Virus record (IMG/VR): IMGVR_UViG_3300039308_000034
Location: 1 to 64,000 of that record
Reading direction: 5' to 3' (one strand)
Length of the DNA stretch: 64,000 nt
Source: a virus
Shown here: positions 54,701 to 59,347 of the stretch, piece by piece
Layout: every line of letters starts with the position of its first letter
How positions within the stretch are numbered: position 1 is the stretch's first letter
Notes under the pieces: generated by a model
Databases searched by the model: none
Told to the model about the DNA's origin: nothing
Seen by the model: the letters and a program-made list of their open reading frames with translations, nothing else
Program-made: the position numbers and the translations under genes

Positions 54701-54724
54701 GATATTGTCGAGAAGATGCGATAA
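42752..54724 (+). CDS. Phage tail tape measure protein (3990 residues)
   Basis: The protein opens with a duplicated coiled-coil unit (EFRALRAESKAIDL; EFRALRAEAQNIDF). Residues about 270-640 are the TP901-type tape measure domain (DLGASTRYSASEAASGFVLL; SEGGLKGEMAGSNLASMMDS). Long hydrophobic and helical stretches follow. The end has the tape-measure signature GGLVTNPGLVSGAGGG, SDRIPAML, NGEFVMRA. A module near residues 1172, 2091 and 2917 is present three times (periods 919 and 826 residues), and smaller repeats lie within it. At about 0.15 nm per residue the tail would be near 600 nm, a siphovirus-type tail; that factor is general knowledge and not measured here. Confidence 0.93.
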   Translation: MTEENKIERYGISAEYSFDASENTFATMKQVVAGLQTIEDAVKQTSSAIKQSGLAQNLRQMANQAGGAIGQATQQMQQMGQGSKQTGNQLQQLAQEFRALRAESKAIDLSEIADPQQFKKAETGLNEYIRQLEQLKKQIDTTTPQGRQMAAQIQREQMVASRQIGKINQQAQSSSQDAARQLGNLGKEFRALRAEAQNIDFGDLDDPNQFKQATQQIEKYITELKKLEAQVDKTSPEGRTLAAQMQRSQTIAGNRLDRANLERQSAKAQERQGMAAGVAGAGAAVMLPMIGLGKEAISTVSEFSDQMMEVKAVLDPKDWGMLDAIRQKAKDLGASTRYSASEAASGFVLLAQAGYDVDKQMKAIDGTLSLAAAGNLQLARATEITVSTLGQFQIDATKATHVANVLAKAAAMGQLDVNDMGESLKYAGGSAKRANVSFEQTSAMLALLSEGGLKGEMAGSNLASMMDSITAPSSTASKALRQLGIITKDARGNLLPFDRILGQLNNRLSKMGSGRRASFESAIFGTTGGRAASILLPRLSKLGSATSEIMNTADQGIGSAAEQAQIMESDIGGAFRSLQSAMQGAFIEIGERIAPAVKAATQAITGLLKTFIKLPEPIKTAIILTGAIVTGLATLAVVLGTVGIAFFGFQAAMAQAAIGMSAMAGAGVPLTGFFATVMQAFSTGGIITGFAGLGTSISTAAAALGAFITGPVGLLLVAGAAIVGLLEILTPGFNVLGTVVGVALSPIAFTFGLVRGALQGLWVALKPVVTEFSGMSGDGKYLSDVMQTIAKVLSNVAGVGKVAGKVLGFLVGAGIATPLKWLIKGFKFLIGMLRGVGMVAGTIAAPFVWAIQQIGRAWQGFVDWFQKMPLVKFALDIAQKLINALNHNPTERIPEAWDKAVQRIQGLFEWLGRAGQATAEVLSYLLDPSRIFKGILRGLITLVQNTISTIQDSGIGQVLDKIGFDAPIDGLQAGLEKLKAMTEDKPLQVEVIPKLDSTIQSVAETKPVSLAVQPVVDKPDLTSVQSIKPSAVPIQPTLSKTPALGMLPTPTAAPTLQTPNLSNFLSALTTQLETAKTIAAQTFGEIKQSWLDNWSFLQRSGTTDLSQLFAPGIDTLKAQLSTVRQDFQSFAQETIAAIGSMDWEKAKQSAQNFGTTLSGAAQSAGKAIGGLTLSTIALGVFSLTSLSPLVLILGGIGLTALAIATDFLGIRTAIMGVMKMIGGLINVVRGAIEVFVALLTTATNTVQGILKVLDGILPALRGDFSQMQAGWNQITQGFQAGAIEISQAFGRMGRGIGQVFEGAFQVVHGIGEGIFRAITGTAQAIKLIFQGIGATINGTAKLISLIGEGFRAIPSVVGEVGQKIQAKWQALNSWISNLNLVPDLSSFSKVGDRISGVLSSAKTLIQTGVEQIHSIWNGLKLNLPHLDLSPILGLPDRIQGIVQQAAGVVQSAIARIQQIWQTLTFHFPTLDLSHLTALPNRIQGVVQQATDVVQSAIARIQQIWQTLTFHLPTLDLSHLTALPDRIQGIITTIRSTFDAGTTQIRSTWDTISHLALPGLKTVIDTVKGLPPIFEGAIERIKSLWSGVGDKISSVLGFVRGKSKQVGEEITHNLSENSPGPTFQIRMKWAMTAESVQERMVSIAQQAKLSGQQIADRVVGGFEQIQVGAKAKLSGVKQQISSALNGKGVGAVGRSFSSVGMALSNISPQLAAPLFVMSDLIDTSQTLSETLPEAQKFFTGLLPKVKGLGGAVGGLVPKLAGMLSGLIPILTSLSTTAITALGAVVTPLLPIIGTIAAIGIGVILLRKAWQKNFLGIRSLVETIGSAIQSLFAGILKFADRFLNPLRLIQGLFSLIRQGLSGLGKLFIPLMGITTAIQGGWQGFKDWFNSLFNGLPIKAADASKKVQQALYTPTKKVPPPWEAAVQKVKEQIGSLTAMGQSIDLPQMTSPTIQPTIAPIPTITSPTIQPTIAPVSQITAPPILASTAPGLATIPPQIAQIKTGMEELGQTWQAETDQMQQQGIAAFTSVFSPLADRAKTAFGQLHQRVAEFVAQVQALMSNVTLDNLNEGIQGIGKQLKASVQQAGNSLNAATLSAIAFGVTSLLSLSPIILILGAIGLGALAIATNFLGVRTAILGVFKIVTGLFNTVRGGLETMTALITTVINAARSMAQILGGIPAAFRGDPSQMQAGFGSLVESFQTGASQIKQAFNRIGRGVGQIFEGAYQVVSGIVDGLIRLFQGLGQAIELVFKGASAIVTGLGRTFQLVGDGIQSLPGIVTTAGDKLKATWQNVTAAVHNLPFLPNLQDLQQLPDRVAGIFNIIKEQVQKGITQIQSAWQSWNLHLPEINLSSLQPVVERTKATAQQILGFFQNLTLRLPELNLSNLLNVPERISSTIAQIQATWTKLNLPFPEIKLSALQTIPDRVHSLISQVQNYWNSLALKFPLPDLSSLEGVSDRVRGVISATQEVIAAGIAQIRSIWQTLTTLDDVPILQGFVDFAKTLPDIFQAAIEQIKSLWGGLGDKVKNVFGFMRGKSKETGQEMISNLAENSPGPTFQIRQKWQMTAERIQAYLSGVAEHAQVTGQQIATQITAGTQQAATAAKTKLGAIGQSLNQALGGKGVYAMGRSFSSVGMVLSNFAPQAAAPLFMLSDLVDTSQTLSETLPETQKFFTGLLPKVKGLGGAVGGLLPKLGGLVSGIIPLFGSLGTAATTALAAIAGPLLPIIAGIAAVIAVGYLLYQAFKQNFLGIRSLVQGVGKALTGTFKLIGAVVQGIADLIGNTFGAAIQTVVRVASSIGSFLIAPFVAAKNQIQSAWQGFQQWFSGLMGGLPNLAAEAGKRIIGFLNHNPTIVIPDSWEGAVQRISGDLSTLPGVAQDVGQQMVGAIQPDTIPNQLSDSIGAFGETASTVAGQVSNGFKGMTLASVAFGVSSLTSLAPIALIMAGIALAALAVATNFLGIRTILGGLWRVIQGVVEIAVSGFKAVLQVLKGLFQILGSVPAALMGDFSGILAGWQVVAAGMKQAADSLMSGMQTIFGGGAQVIRGIFEGLGQIVKVDVFDKMLNAAREFVSQVQAWFEKLSSTMTTTLSKPAEMMSGLFRRKQKGVAPAASPILESQAIVPDIQAAPIINAVPLIPESRAVQQSPSVSIAQPQISSSASSSNLDSLTQQLSTAESGIETIQSRTQTALNATTSGISSLGVALSNFAPQLAAPLFILTDMIDGFLGVTQAIPVFKAAIVGSAAVTATTNVEMTASNLALAGSNEMVAATSLRTRLAMMLTAVQQKAIAASNWVVSASNWVAVQSQQALSSATVQSGLAMLWNQIQQKAATTYNGMVAASNWLVATSQQAITWATSETGLAMIGATLQKQVSTAWNWLLAASNQAVAGTTTEAGLTMLWYSIQSKAAVVWNGILMGWNWLLSLSFEGIAVAATAAWSAVLAPIMPVVLAIGAVVGAVVLLWQAFKNNWGGMGDAMSGVMQGIQDFFAQIWNGIKAVVALGVQFAQFSFSISPIVIAFKMLWGVIQGVLVGVVAAWNSSFAIIAENISTTFGTIKQVIVSAFQPFSEMFAQLSSSLNQSQRQVGGLGTAISALVNILLIPTKLITAVLGVLLRAIGLIMQALVVVGGVIFKALLVPFRIVAGVVMGIIQIGLGVKDVFMDVLGSVWGALQSIAQAFQPMFDAITQIGTTLRDALSPLLGKAAGGDSFGAGIKAVIKAVLIPIRVIAGIIQVIFKAISLIIKLVAAVLSPVIRGLAVPIQIVATTLKIVVAVISTIFNVIGSIVSFIGSALQSIYNLIPAPIRWFLETIGKGIGSVVSFLFGSGQQEQAQPTQKPQKFASGGLVTNPGLVSGAGGGTSDRIPAMLSNGEFVMRAAATRMFMPWLNAMNQGQNPIASLMGGMQQQQSSFVQALLSGTPAKSALQLLPIAPPAIPQTPIAPAQQAKLPEGVSVTVQLTIQNITVVSDSDTSSAARRLAEEVQPEFERMVRDALRDIVEKMR
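46265..51630 (+). repeat. Triplicated ~2.5-2.8 kb module inside the tape measure gene
   Basis: Matching anchors start at 46265, 49022 and 51500 (a TLSxIAxGVxSLxSLSP-type hydrophobic stretch and following FLGxRT). A second anchor (GRSFSSVGM, LSETLPE, FFTGLLPKVKGLGGAVGG) occurs near 47827 and 50620 and in a reduced form near 52320. Copies 1 and 2 are nearly complete; copy 3 is shortened by several hundred bases. Confidence 0.8.
47051..47314 (+). repeat. Near-identical 132-bp tandem repeat in the tape measure gene
   Basis: The 44-residue unit from LPDRIQG through IWQTLTFHFPTLDLSHLTA starts at 47051 and again at 47183, with the next unit opening at 47315. The first two units differ at only a few positions, indicating a recent tandem duplication. 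Confidence 0.85.
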
Positions 54725-54748
54725 CACTTTTTGCAGCACCGTCCGAAC
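54723..54748. repeat. Half copy of the GGTTCGGA inverted repeat
   Basis: AACACTTTTT followed seven bases later by CGTCCGAAC matches the right arm of the long inverted repeats at 28573 and 55646. It overlaps the tape measure stop codon and lies in the gap between two convergent genes. Confidence 0.5.
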
Positions 54749-54751
54749 TAC

Positions 54752-55528
54752 TTATTCGATCGGCTCTGAATCAACATCGATCGCCTCATTAAACAGTTCG
54801 CGCTTTGACTGGTGAATCAAGACCCAGCCATAGTCTGTCTGCCGCATTTCATAACCGTATTTATCTGCCACACGGAGCCAGTTGTTCCAGTCACTATCAA
54901 CCCCAGTGAATTTCGCCAGCAGTCGCAACTCGCTATCCCCAGATTTCATTTTAAGTTTTATCTGTGGTCGTCCCTGTTCATCTAAGGTGTTAGAAATTTC
55001 CTGAATTGCCCCTAGCACATGGCGCGGTAACTTCTTGAGGTCTTTGATTGAAATCTCGCCAGAAGGGGAAATGTCTGCAACATCAACAATGGTTGTTTCG
55101 ACCCTTGATTTCAGGTGTTTGAGCACCCAGGTCTGAGTTAGCTCTGCTTCAAGAGCGATCGAACCTGTCAGTTCACGTAAATAAGTTTGAATGTCGGGTC
55201 GTTTCAGCAGGCGGGAAGCATTTGTTCTGGCAACGGCTGAACTGACCTCGTAACCAGCTCTGATATAAGCAGCTCCACCATTAAAATCCTGAATATACTG
55301 CCGACAAAACTCTTTGTGCTGCGGATCGATCTCACTTGTGCTTGTTGAAAGCTCTCTTAATCGTTTTTGCACGTTAGCATTTGTGAGCAGCTTTCCCCCC
55401 ACGATCGCCGCCTCAGAGCGATTAGCGACGGGAATCCCAGCACGAATACAAGCCTCGCCTGGATCGAAACAGTCGAGGTATTCGAGGCAAAACTTATCTT
55501 CTTGATCAGCAGGACTCAAACTGGGCAC
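54752..55528 (-). CDS. Terminase small subunit with duplicated HTH domain
   Basis: A 258-residue protein starting at GTG 55528. Residues about 8-60 (FCLEYLDCFDPGEACIRAGI; LLTNANVQKRLREL) and about 68-120 (FCRQYIQDFNGGAAYIRAGY; LLKRPDIQTYLREL) are two copies of the Terminase_2 DNA-binding domain, normally present once. The remainder (SRVETTIVDVADISPSGEIS; KDLKKLPRHVLGAIQEI) matches the rest of that family. It recognises the packaging site and hands DNA to the large subunit, which is outside the window. The surrounding hairpins suggest its own transcript. Confidence 0.8.
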   Translation of the reverse strand: MPSLSPADQEDKFCLEYLDCFDPGEACIRAGIPVANRSEAAIVGGKLLTNANVQKRLRELSTSTSEIDPQHKEFCRQYIQDFNGGAAYIRAGYEVSSAVARTNASRLLKRPDIQTYLRELTGSIALEAELTQTWVLKHLKSRVETTIVDVADISPSGEISIKDLKKLPRHVLGAIQEISNTLDEQGRPQIKLKMKSGDSELRLLAKFTGVDSDWNNWLRVADKYGYEMRQTDYGWVLIHQSKRELFNEAIDVDSEPIE

Positions 55529-55583
55529 AAACGTCTAAACCTTAGCAACGATCGTCCTTACAGACTTTCTTAAGAAAACTAAA

Positions 55584-55615
55584 CGGCTTGATTCAAGTAT
55601 GCCCAAATCAAGCCG
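55584..55615 (-). terminator. Terminator-like hairpin upstream of terminase gene
   Basis: CGGCTTGATT and AATCAAGCCG form a perfect 10-bp stem with a 12-base loop. On the minus strand it is followed by TTTAGTTTTC. It lies 56 bases before the terminase start and would end transcripts from 55727. Confidence 0.55.
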
Positions 55616-55645
55616 CTGCGTCAGTGTTTAAGCTAGTTTTCAGTT

Positions 55646-55722
55646 GGTTCGGATGACATTTCAAAAAGTGTTTATGTGGATCTATCTGAACAAGAAACAC
55701 TTTTTGATTTACCATCCAAACC
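55646..55722. repeat. Long inverted repeat, GGTTCGGA family, copy 2
   Basis: Outer arms GGTTCGGATG and CATCCAAACC, inner perfect 13-bp arms TCAAAAAGTGTTT and AAACACTTTTTGA, about 21-base loop. Starts four bases after the stop of the minus gene at 55727. Closely related to 28573-28647. Confidence 0.7.
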
Positions 55723-55726
55723 ACCT

Positions 55727-56188
55727 TTAAAGTTCCTCATCAGGTGACCAAATCTTCCGATTTACAACCCACTCAACGCCAACCATGCGGCAAGATTTGA
55801 ATTTAAGAACCAAATTCAGGCAGTCTCGATTAGAGTTTTGCAAAAATGTCCAGGCTTGCTCAATCTCTTTACGTGTCACACAGATTGCCTGATCAACCCT
55901 CTCTCTCAAAATGGCATCCGTTATCCCTGTAAGTCGAGCAGGCTTCTTCACATCCCCCCGGCTGTAGGAATAAACCTGTTTATGAGATGGACAGTCCCAA
56001 ATCTGGACTTCATCCGCACTGCGCTTACCGTTGGCAGAGCTACGGCGATGATAAAACAGCAGTTTGAGACTCGTTTCCTGGTTGGGAGAGTTAGTCTCAA
56101 GCAGCATCTGCTTGATCAACGGCGCGATCGCTCTTAGAAGTTCACTGTGACGATCGGTAGGAAGAAGAGAAGTGGTGGCGGCGACCAT
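55727..56188 (-). CDS. Hypothetical protein
   Basis: A 153-residue protein (ATG 56188). Basic middle (HRRSSANGKRSADEVQ) and a C-terminal segment rich in strands (LNLVLKFKSCRMVGVEWVV). Located between the tail-chaperone-like genes and the terminase gene, so a head/tail assembly role is possible. No family recognised. Confidence 0.5.
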   Translation of the reverse strand: MVAATTSLLPTDRHSELLRAIAPLIKQMLLETNSPNQETSLKLLFYHRRSSANGKRSADEVQIWDCPSHKQVYSYSRGDVKKPARLTGITDAILRERVDQAICVTRKEIEQAWTFLQNSNRDCLNLVLKFKSCRMVGVEWVVNRKIWSPDEEL

Positions 56189-56224
56189 TTAAGTTAGGGA
56201 TTGGATAGGGATTAGATTTCTAAA

Positions 56225-56503
56225 CTAGCGATGGGAAGAACGTTGTTTGGTTTGAGCACGTTCCATTTCTTCGCGTTGCTGGCGGTAGAGATCACTGAGT
56301 TTTTTAACCCAGAAATCCCGTTGGCTTGGAGTCAGCTCATCGATCGCGGTGGCATCTTTGAACGGAGCTTGTTCTCCAACCGACAGCAGAAACGCTACTT
56401 CATTGAGGTATTCCTCATTCGGCGGATTCAGGAGGGACAAACAAAAATTGCCGAAGGTTCCCCCAGGCAACTGCCGCTTTCCATTCATGCCCACAACGAA
56501 CAC
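56225..56503 (-). CDS. Small protein overlapping the tail-chaperone-like gene
   Basis: Up to 92 residues. The reading frame overlaps the end of the upstream gene by 89 bases in the +1 frame. The unique part (NEVAFLLSVGEQAPF; LTPSQRDFWVKKLSDLYRQQ) is helical. Tail-assembly-chaperone pairs in phages often make a second, frameshift-extended product from such an overlap. At the upstream stop, GAA TGA GGA, skipping one base continues as GAG GAA TAC in this frame. The true start is not certain. Confidence 0.5.
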   Translation of the reverse strand: MFVVGMNGKRQLPGGTFGNFCLSLLNPPNEEYLNEVAFLLSVGEQAPFKDATAIDELTPSQRDFWVKKLSDLYRQQREEMERAQTKQRSSHR

Positions 56504-57344
56504 AGTTCATCTCAAGGCTCATGTCAGGAACGATTTGCAGCTTTTCCATTGCTTTCCGCAAAATTCCGAGGTCGGTTAGAGTCAGCTCATCATACAATTC
56601 GTCGCTGAAGACTTGCCCCCGAATATTCCCGTAGGTTGCTGAATCTGGAAGGGCAACAACCATCGCGTAGAGCATTTCAATATCTGTTACCGACTGCGGT
56701 TCAGAGAGCTTTGCCATGTGATGAAGTTTCATCGGCTGCATCAGAACACGCTTGATCGTTTCACCAGGAATATCAATTCCGTCCTGGAGAATCACTTCAA
56801 AGAGAGGCTTTGACTTCAAGTCGTGAACCAGGGGTACATCCAAACCGTCCAGCGTATGGTATCCACCTTTAGCAGGATTATCTTTATTCTTGGTACCACA
56901 AGCCTCACAGTCTGCTTCCATTGCAATCATTGTCCCCTGTGCAGCCTTACGAATGTGGAGCAACAGTGTCAGGACATCACCAAAACACATCCGCTCAAAG
57001 AAGAGGGATAGATTCAAGGACAGCTTTGAGGCAAGGTCTGTTACAGGGTAGCCGCCAATGGTCGCGACAATCTGAGGGAGAAACTGCCCGAGGATTTTGA
57101 CCGCCTTGCTCTTGTGCGTATTGATTAAAGTTGCCAGCAAGCGATCGTACTTAGTCTTATAGGGATGAAGCGTAAAGCTTTGCAGCCGCTCTCCTTCAAA
57201 GAAAATGCCAACTGGAAGAATTTGCTCCATCTCGGAGAATGCGATCGTATCAATGCGAAGCTCCCCAAGCGGCACTGCGTCGATCGTTGCCGTTGGGAGT
57301 TCGTCTGTTGCCTGGGGAGCAAAGCCACTATTTGATTTAGCCAT
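56415..57344 (-). CDS. Tail assembly chaperone / hub assembly-like protein
   Basis: A 309-residue protein (ATG 57344). The body is helical; residues about 148-160 hold a CEACGTKNKDNPAKG pair and the end holds NCVRCGHEW followed by FLF, two CxxC pairs that could share one zinc. Phage tail-assembly and baseplate-chaperone proteins often carry such a terminal zinc knuckle before an aromatic tail. It sits near the terminase small subunit, within a tail/packaging group, and is followed by an overlapping ORF. Family assignment is tentative. Confidence 0.5.
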   Translation of the reverse strand: MAKSNSGFAPQATDELPTATIDAVPLGELRIDTIAFSEMEQILPVGIFFEGERLQSFTLHPYKTKYDRLLATLINTHKSKAVKILGQFLPQIVATIGGYPVTDLASKLSLNLSLFFERMCFGDVLTLLLHIRKAAQGTMIAMEADCEACGTKNKDNPAKGGYHTLDGLDVPLVHDLKSKPLFEVILQDGIDIPGETIKRVLMQPMKLHHMAKLSEPQSVTDIEMLYAMVVALPDSATYGNIRGQVFSDELYDELTLTDLGILRKAMEKLQIVPDMSLEMNCVRCGHEWKAAVAWGNLRQFLFVPPESAE

Positions 57345-57435
57345 CGTTGATTCCTGGATACAAACAATAAGAGACTTCTCCCGCTAGGGGAAAAGCCTCG
57401 TTGAAGGGTGATTACACTATTTAGCTGTTGATTAA

Positions 57436-57469
57436 TTTTACCTTAAGGGGTAAGCCTTAAGAAGTAAAT
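57436..57469. promoter_or_regulatory. 34-bp divergent-promoter element, copy 3
   Basis: TTTTACCTTAAG, ten bases, TTAAGAAGTAAA, agreeing with copy 1 at nearly every arm position. It lies upstream of the minus gene at 57344. The next plus-strand gene starts at 57801, with the 57-residue minus ORF between. Confidence 0.6.
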
Positions 57470-57470
57470 C

Positions 57471-57508
57471 CTATCCTTTAAAAGATATTTTTTCCTTTTA
57501 AAGGATAG
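57471..57508. repeat. Strong hairpin next to the 34-bp element
   Basis: CTATCCTTTAAAAG and CTTTTAAAGGATAG form a perfect 14-bp stem with a 10-base T-rich loop, two bases after copy 3 of the 34-bp element. AAATC/GATTT outside can extend it with a three-base bulge. Confidence 0.7.
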
Positions 57509-57573
57509 ATGGATTTGAAATAATTCTTAAAGCTTGGCTTACAACAAACCCTTTGAAAGAGAGCGTTCAGCAG

Positions 57574-57621
57574 AAAACTTTACAGCAGATTAAAGAATTC
57601 TTTAATCTGCTGTAAAGTTTT
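57574..57621. terminator. 48-bp perfect palindrome centred on GAATTC
   Basis: Every base from 57574 to 57621 pairs about the GAATTC at 57595-57600. It begins with AAAACTTTAC and ends with GTAAAGTTTT, giving T-tails on both strands, as in a bidirectional terminator. It doubles as the last codons and stop of the 57-residue minus ORF. Confidence 0.65.
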
Positions 57622-57753
57622 TCCCTTCGTAAAACCCGCAATTAAGAGAACTACAAAGTCAGTAGGGCTTGATTTTCCGTATTTTTTCGCAATCATCAAA
57701 TAGTTAATTTGCTTATTGTTTTTCTTAGTAAGTGCATCTGCGGAGTTTTTCAT
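57580..57753 (-). CDS. Small HTH-like protein (57 residues)
   Basis: An ORF of 57 codons from ATG 57753. The product is basic at the front (TKKNNKQINYLMIAKKYGK) and ends in a possible HTH (LIAGFTKGKTLQQIKEFFNL). The last twelve codons and the stop form the left half of the 48-bp palindrome. Too short for family recognition; the frame, codon content and filled gap support it. Confidence 0.5.
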   Translation of the reverse strand: MKNSADALTKKNNKQINYLMIAKKYGKSSPTDFVVLLIAGFTKGKTLQQIKEFFNLL

Positions 57754-57800
57754 CTAGATAGCGTAATTTCACTCATATCTTTTGTCTGCTGAATATCAAT

Positions 57801-58265
57801 ATGCAAGCCAGAACCATCGACACAGCTTTTAACCTCGATCGCCCCGAACTGTATCACGAAAAAGCAATATTGCTTGATGCAATCACCGGAGACGACCCTT
57901 TTATCATTGTTCGGCAAGATAATAATCATGTCATTCAAGCAGGGCAGATTGAAGAAGTGTTTGGGATTCCGGCAACTTATTGGGTCGGTCAAGATCTAAC
58001 TAGGTTTCACAGCAGCGACAATGGTAAGCCCTTTCCTAGTTTTGGCAGGATGAGCTACTTGAACAGTGCAGGCAGACATCATTTATCTGATTTTGAGTTA
58101 ATTACCAGAGGTGTGCAATTCAACACCCAAACTCAAGCGATCACGCCAAGTGAAAGGTCTTGGCAGATCGTGTGCGATATTTGGTTTTTAAATTTCTACT
58201 TCGGATTTCCTTGTCGATTGGTTGTGATTAAAAATGCTGTTCCAATGCCTTACACACGCAAATAA
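57801..58265 (+). CDS. Hypothetical protein, paralogue A
   Basis: A 154-residue protein. From residue 18 it resembles the C-terminal half of the next gene: DDPFIIVRQDNNHVIQAG against NSFAVVRDEDNCVVWAG, and IWFLNFYFGFPCRL against IFFLKEYFGIPSRL. The ligand-pocket-like strands recall a PAS-type fold but no motif proves it. Tandem duplication is likely. Confidence 0.55.
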   Translation: MQARTIDTAFNLDRPELYHEKAILLDAITGDDPFIIVRQDNNHVIQAGQIEEVFGIPATYWVGQDLTRFHSSDNGKPFPSFGRMSYLNSAGRHHLSDFELITRGVQFNTQTQAITPSERSWQIVCDIWFLNFYFGFPCRLVVIKNAVPMPYTRK

Positions 58266-58346
58266 AAATTTTTGGCTAATTTGCTTCTCTAGCTTGATGT
58301 AAGCGATTTACAATAATTTTGGTATTATCTTTTTAAGCCTGAGCCT

Positions 58347-59042
58347 ATGTTGCCCGAGATACCAAAATTTATTGCCGGGGTAGGATTACCAGAACTCTTA
58401 CTTCCCTGCCAATTTTCTCGTAAGGGAAGCACTCTACAAATTAAAACCTCGCCTCAGTCAGCAGAGCAGTTATGGAGCTATTATTTGCTCCTGGCGCACA
58501 ATGCAGTGTGCTATTTGGATTGGTGCAATGTGATTCAAATAGACGGGCATCCTGTTGTTTATAATTTCAATGTAAAAGAAACTATTCAACATGCAATGAA
58601 CTTTGATTTGGTTGAAAGCGAATCGCCAGTTCGGGAAAAAGACATCCTGATCATGGCAACCGCATCCAACAACAGCTTTGCAGTTGTTCGAGATGAAGAC
58701 AATTGTGTTGTATGGGCAGGGGCAGGCGTTGTTCGATTTTCTCCAATTCCTTCTGGGCTTTGGAGCGGCTACAACATTACTCCTTTATGGCAGCAGGAAG
58801 ACGATACCCCTGGAGAGATGCCAAAAGAACTGAAGCGAATGTATGGCTACAGAGATAAAGGGGATGTTTATATCCCTAATTTTGAATATGTTGCTTATAC
58901 AGGGCAAATCGATCCTGATTCCAGGCAAATTGTTCCTAACCAAAAGTGCAACTTTGTTGCCGATATTTTCTTTTTGAAGGAATACTTTGGCATCCCAAGC
59001 CGGTTGTCAATTACCAAGAAATGTGAGCCAGTCGCACTTTAA
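58347..59042 (+). CDS. Hypothetical protein, paralogue B
   Basis: A 231-residue protein whose residues about 95-230 match paralogue A; the first 90 residues (LPELLLPCQFSRKGSTLQIK; YYLLLAHNAVCYLDWC) are extra. It ends four bases past the stop of the opposing gene at 59039. Function unknown. Confidence 0.55.
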   Translation: MLPEIPKFIAGVGLPELLLPCQFSRKGSTLQIKTSPQSAEQLWSYYLLLAHNAVCYLDWCNVIQIDGHPVVYNFNVKETIQHAMNFDLVESESPVREKDILIMATASNNSFAVVRDEDNCVVWAGAGVVRFSPIPSGLWSGYNITPLWQQEDDTPGEMPKELKRMYGYRDKGDVYIPNFEYVAYTGQIDPDSRQIVPNQKCNFVADIFFLKEYFGIPSRLSITKKCEPVAL

Positions 59043-59341
59043 TTTAGCTGCTCAGGGTTCCTTAATAAGGAATCTTCGCACTCCTGTTGCTGAATTTCAT
59101 ACAGTTCATCTACGGTATAGCGATCGATCCGATCGGGTCTGTAGATTAGCTGGGAAAATTGCCCGAGCCATAGCATGTTGATCATCTCTCCACGCAAAAC
59201 TGATTGGAGAATTTCAATTGGAATCCCATTGACCATCCCCAGTTCTAACGCCATATCGCAAAATCTTTGCTGATCATCCTGACTAGTGGAATCCAGCCCA
59301 CGCGCCTTCATCTCTTGAACGACCAGACAGCGTAAAGACAT
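59039..59341 (-). CDS. Single-module member of a repeated-domain family
   Basis: A 100-residue protein consisting of one copy of the module found three times in the neighbouring gene: VQEMKARGLDSTSQDDQQRF, GIPIEILQSVLRGE, LWLGQFSQLI. The GIPxxxLxxxLxG part resembles the recognition-helix end of a Cro/CI-type HTH, so DNA binding is possible. Lies 6 bp downstream of that gene and is probably co-transcribed. Confidence 0.55.
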   Translation of the reverse strand: MSLRCLVVQEMKARGLDSTSQDDQQRFCDMALELGMVNGIPIEILQSVLRGEMINMLWLGQFSQLIYRPDRIDRYTVDELYEIQQQECEDSLLRNPEQLN

Positions 59342-59347
59342 ATATTT

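Noticed and set aside
42752-54724. Many open frames of 60-180 codons on the opposite strand or other frames within the tape measure gene
   Set aside because: The gene is GC- and repeat-rich, its own frame has clear domains, and the antisense frames have low-complexity products without ribosome-binding sites.
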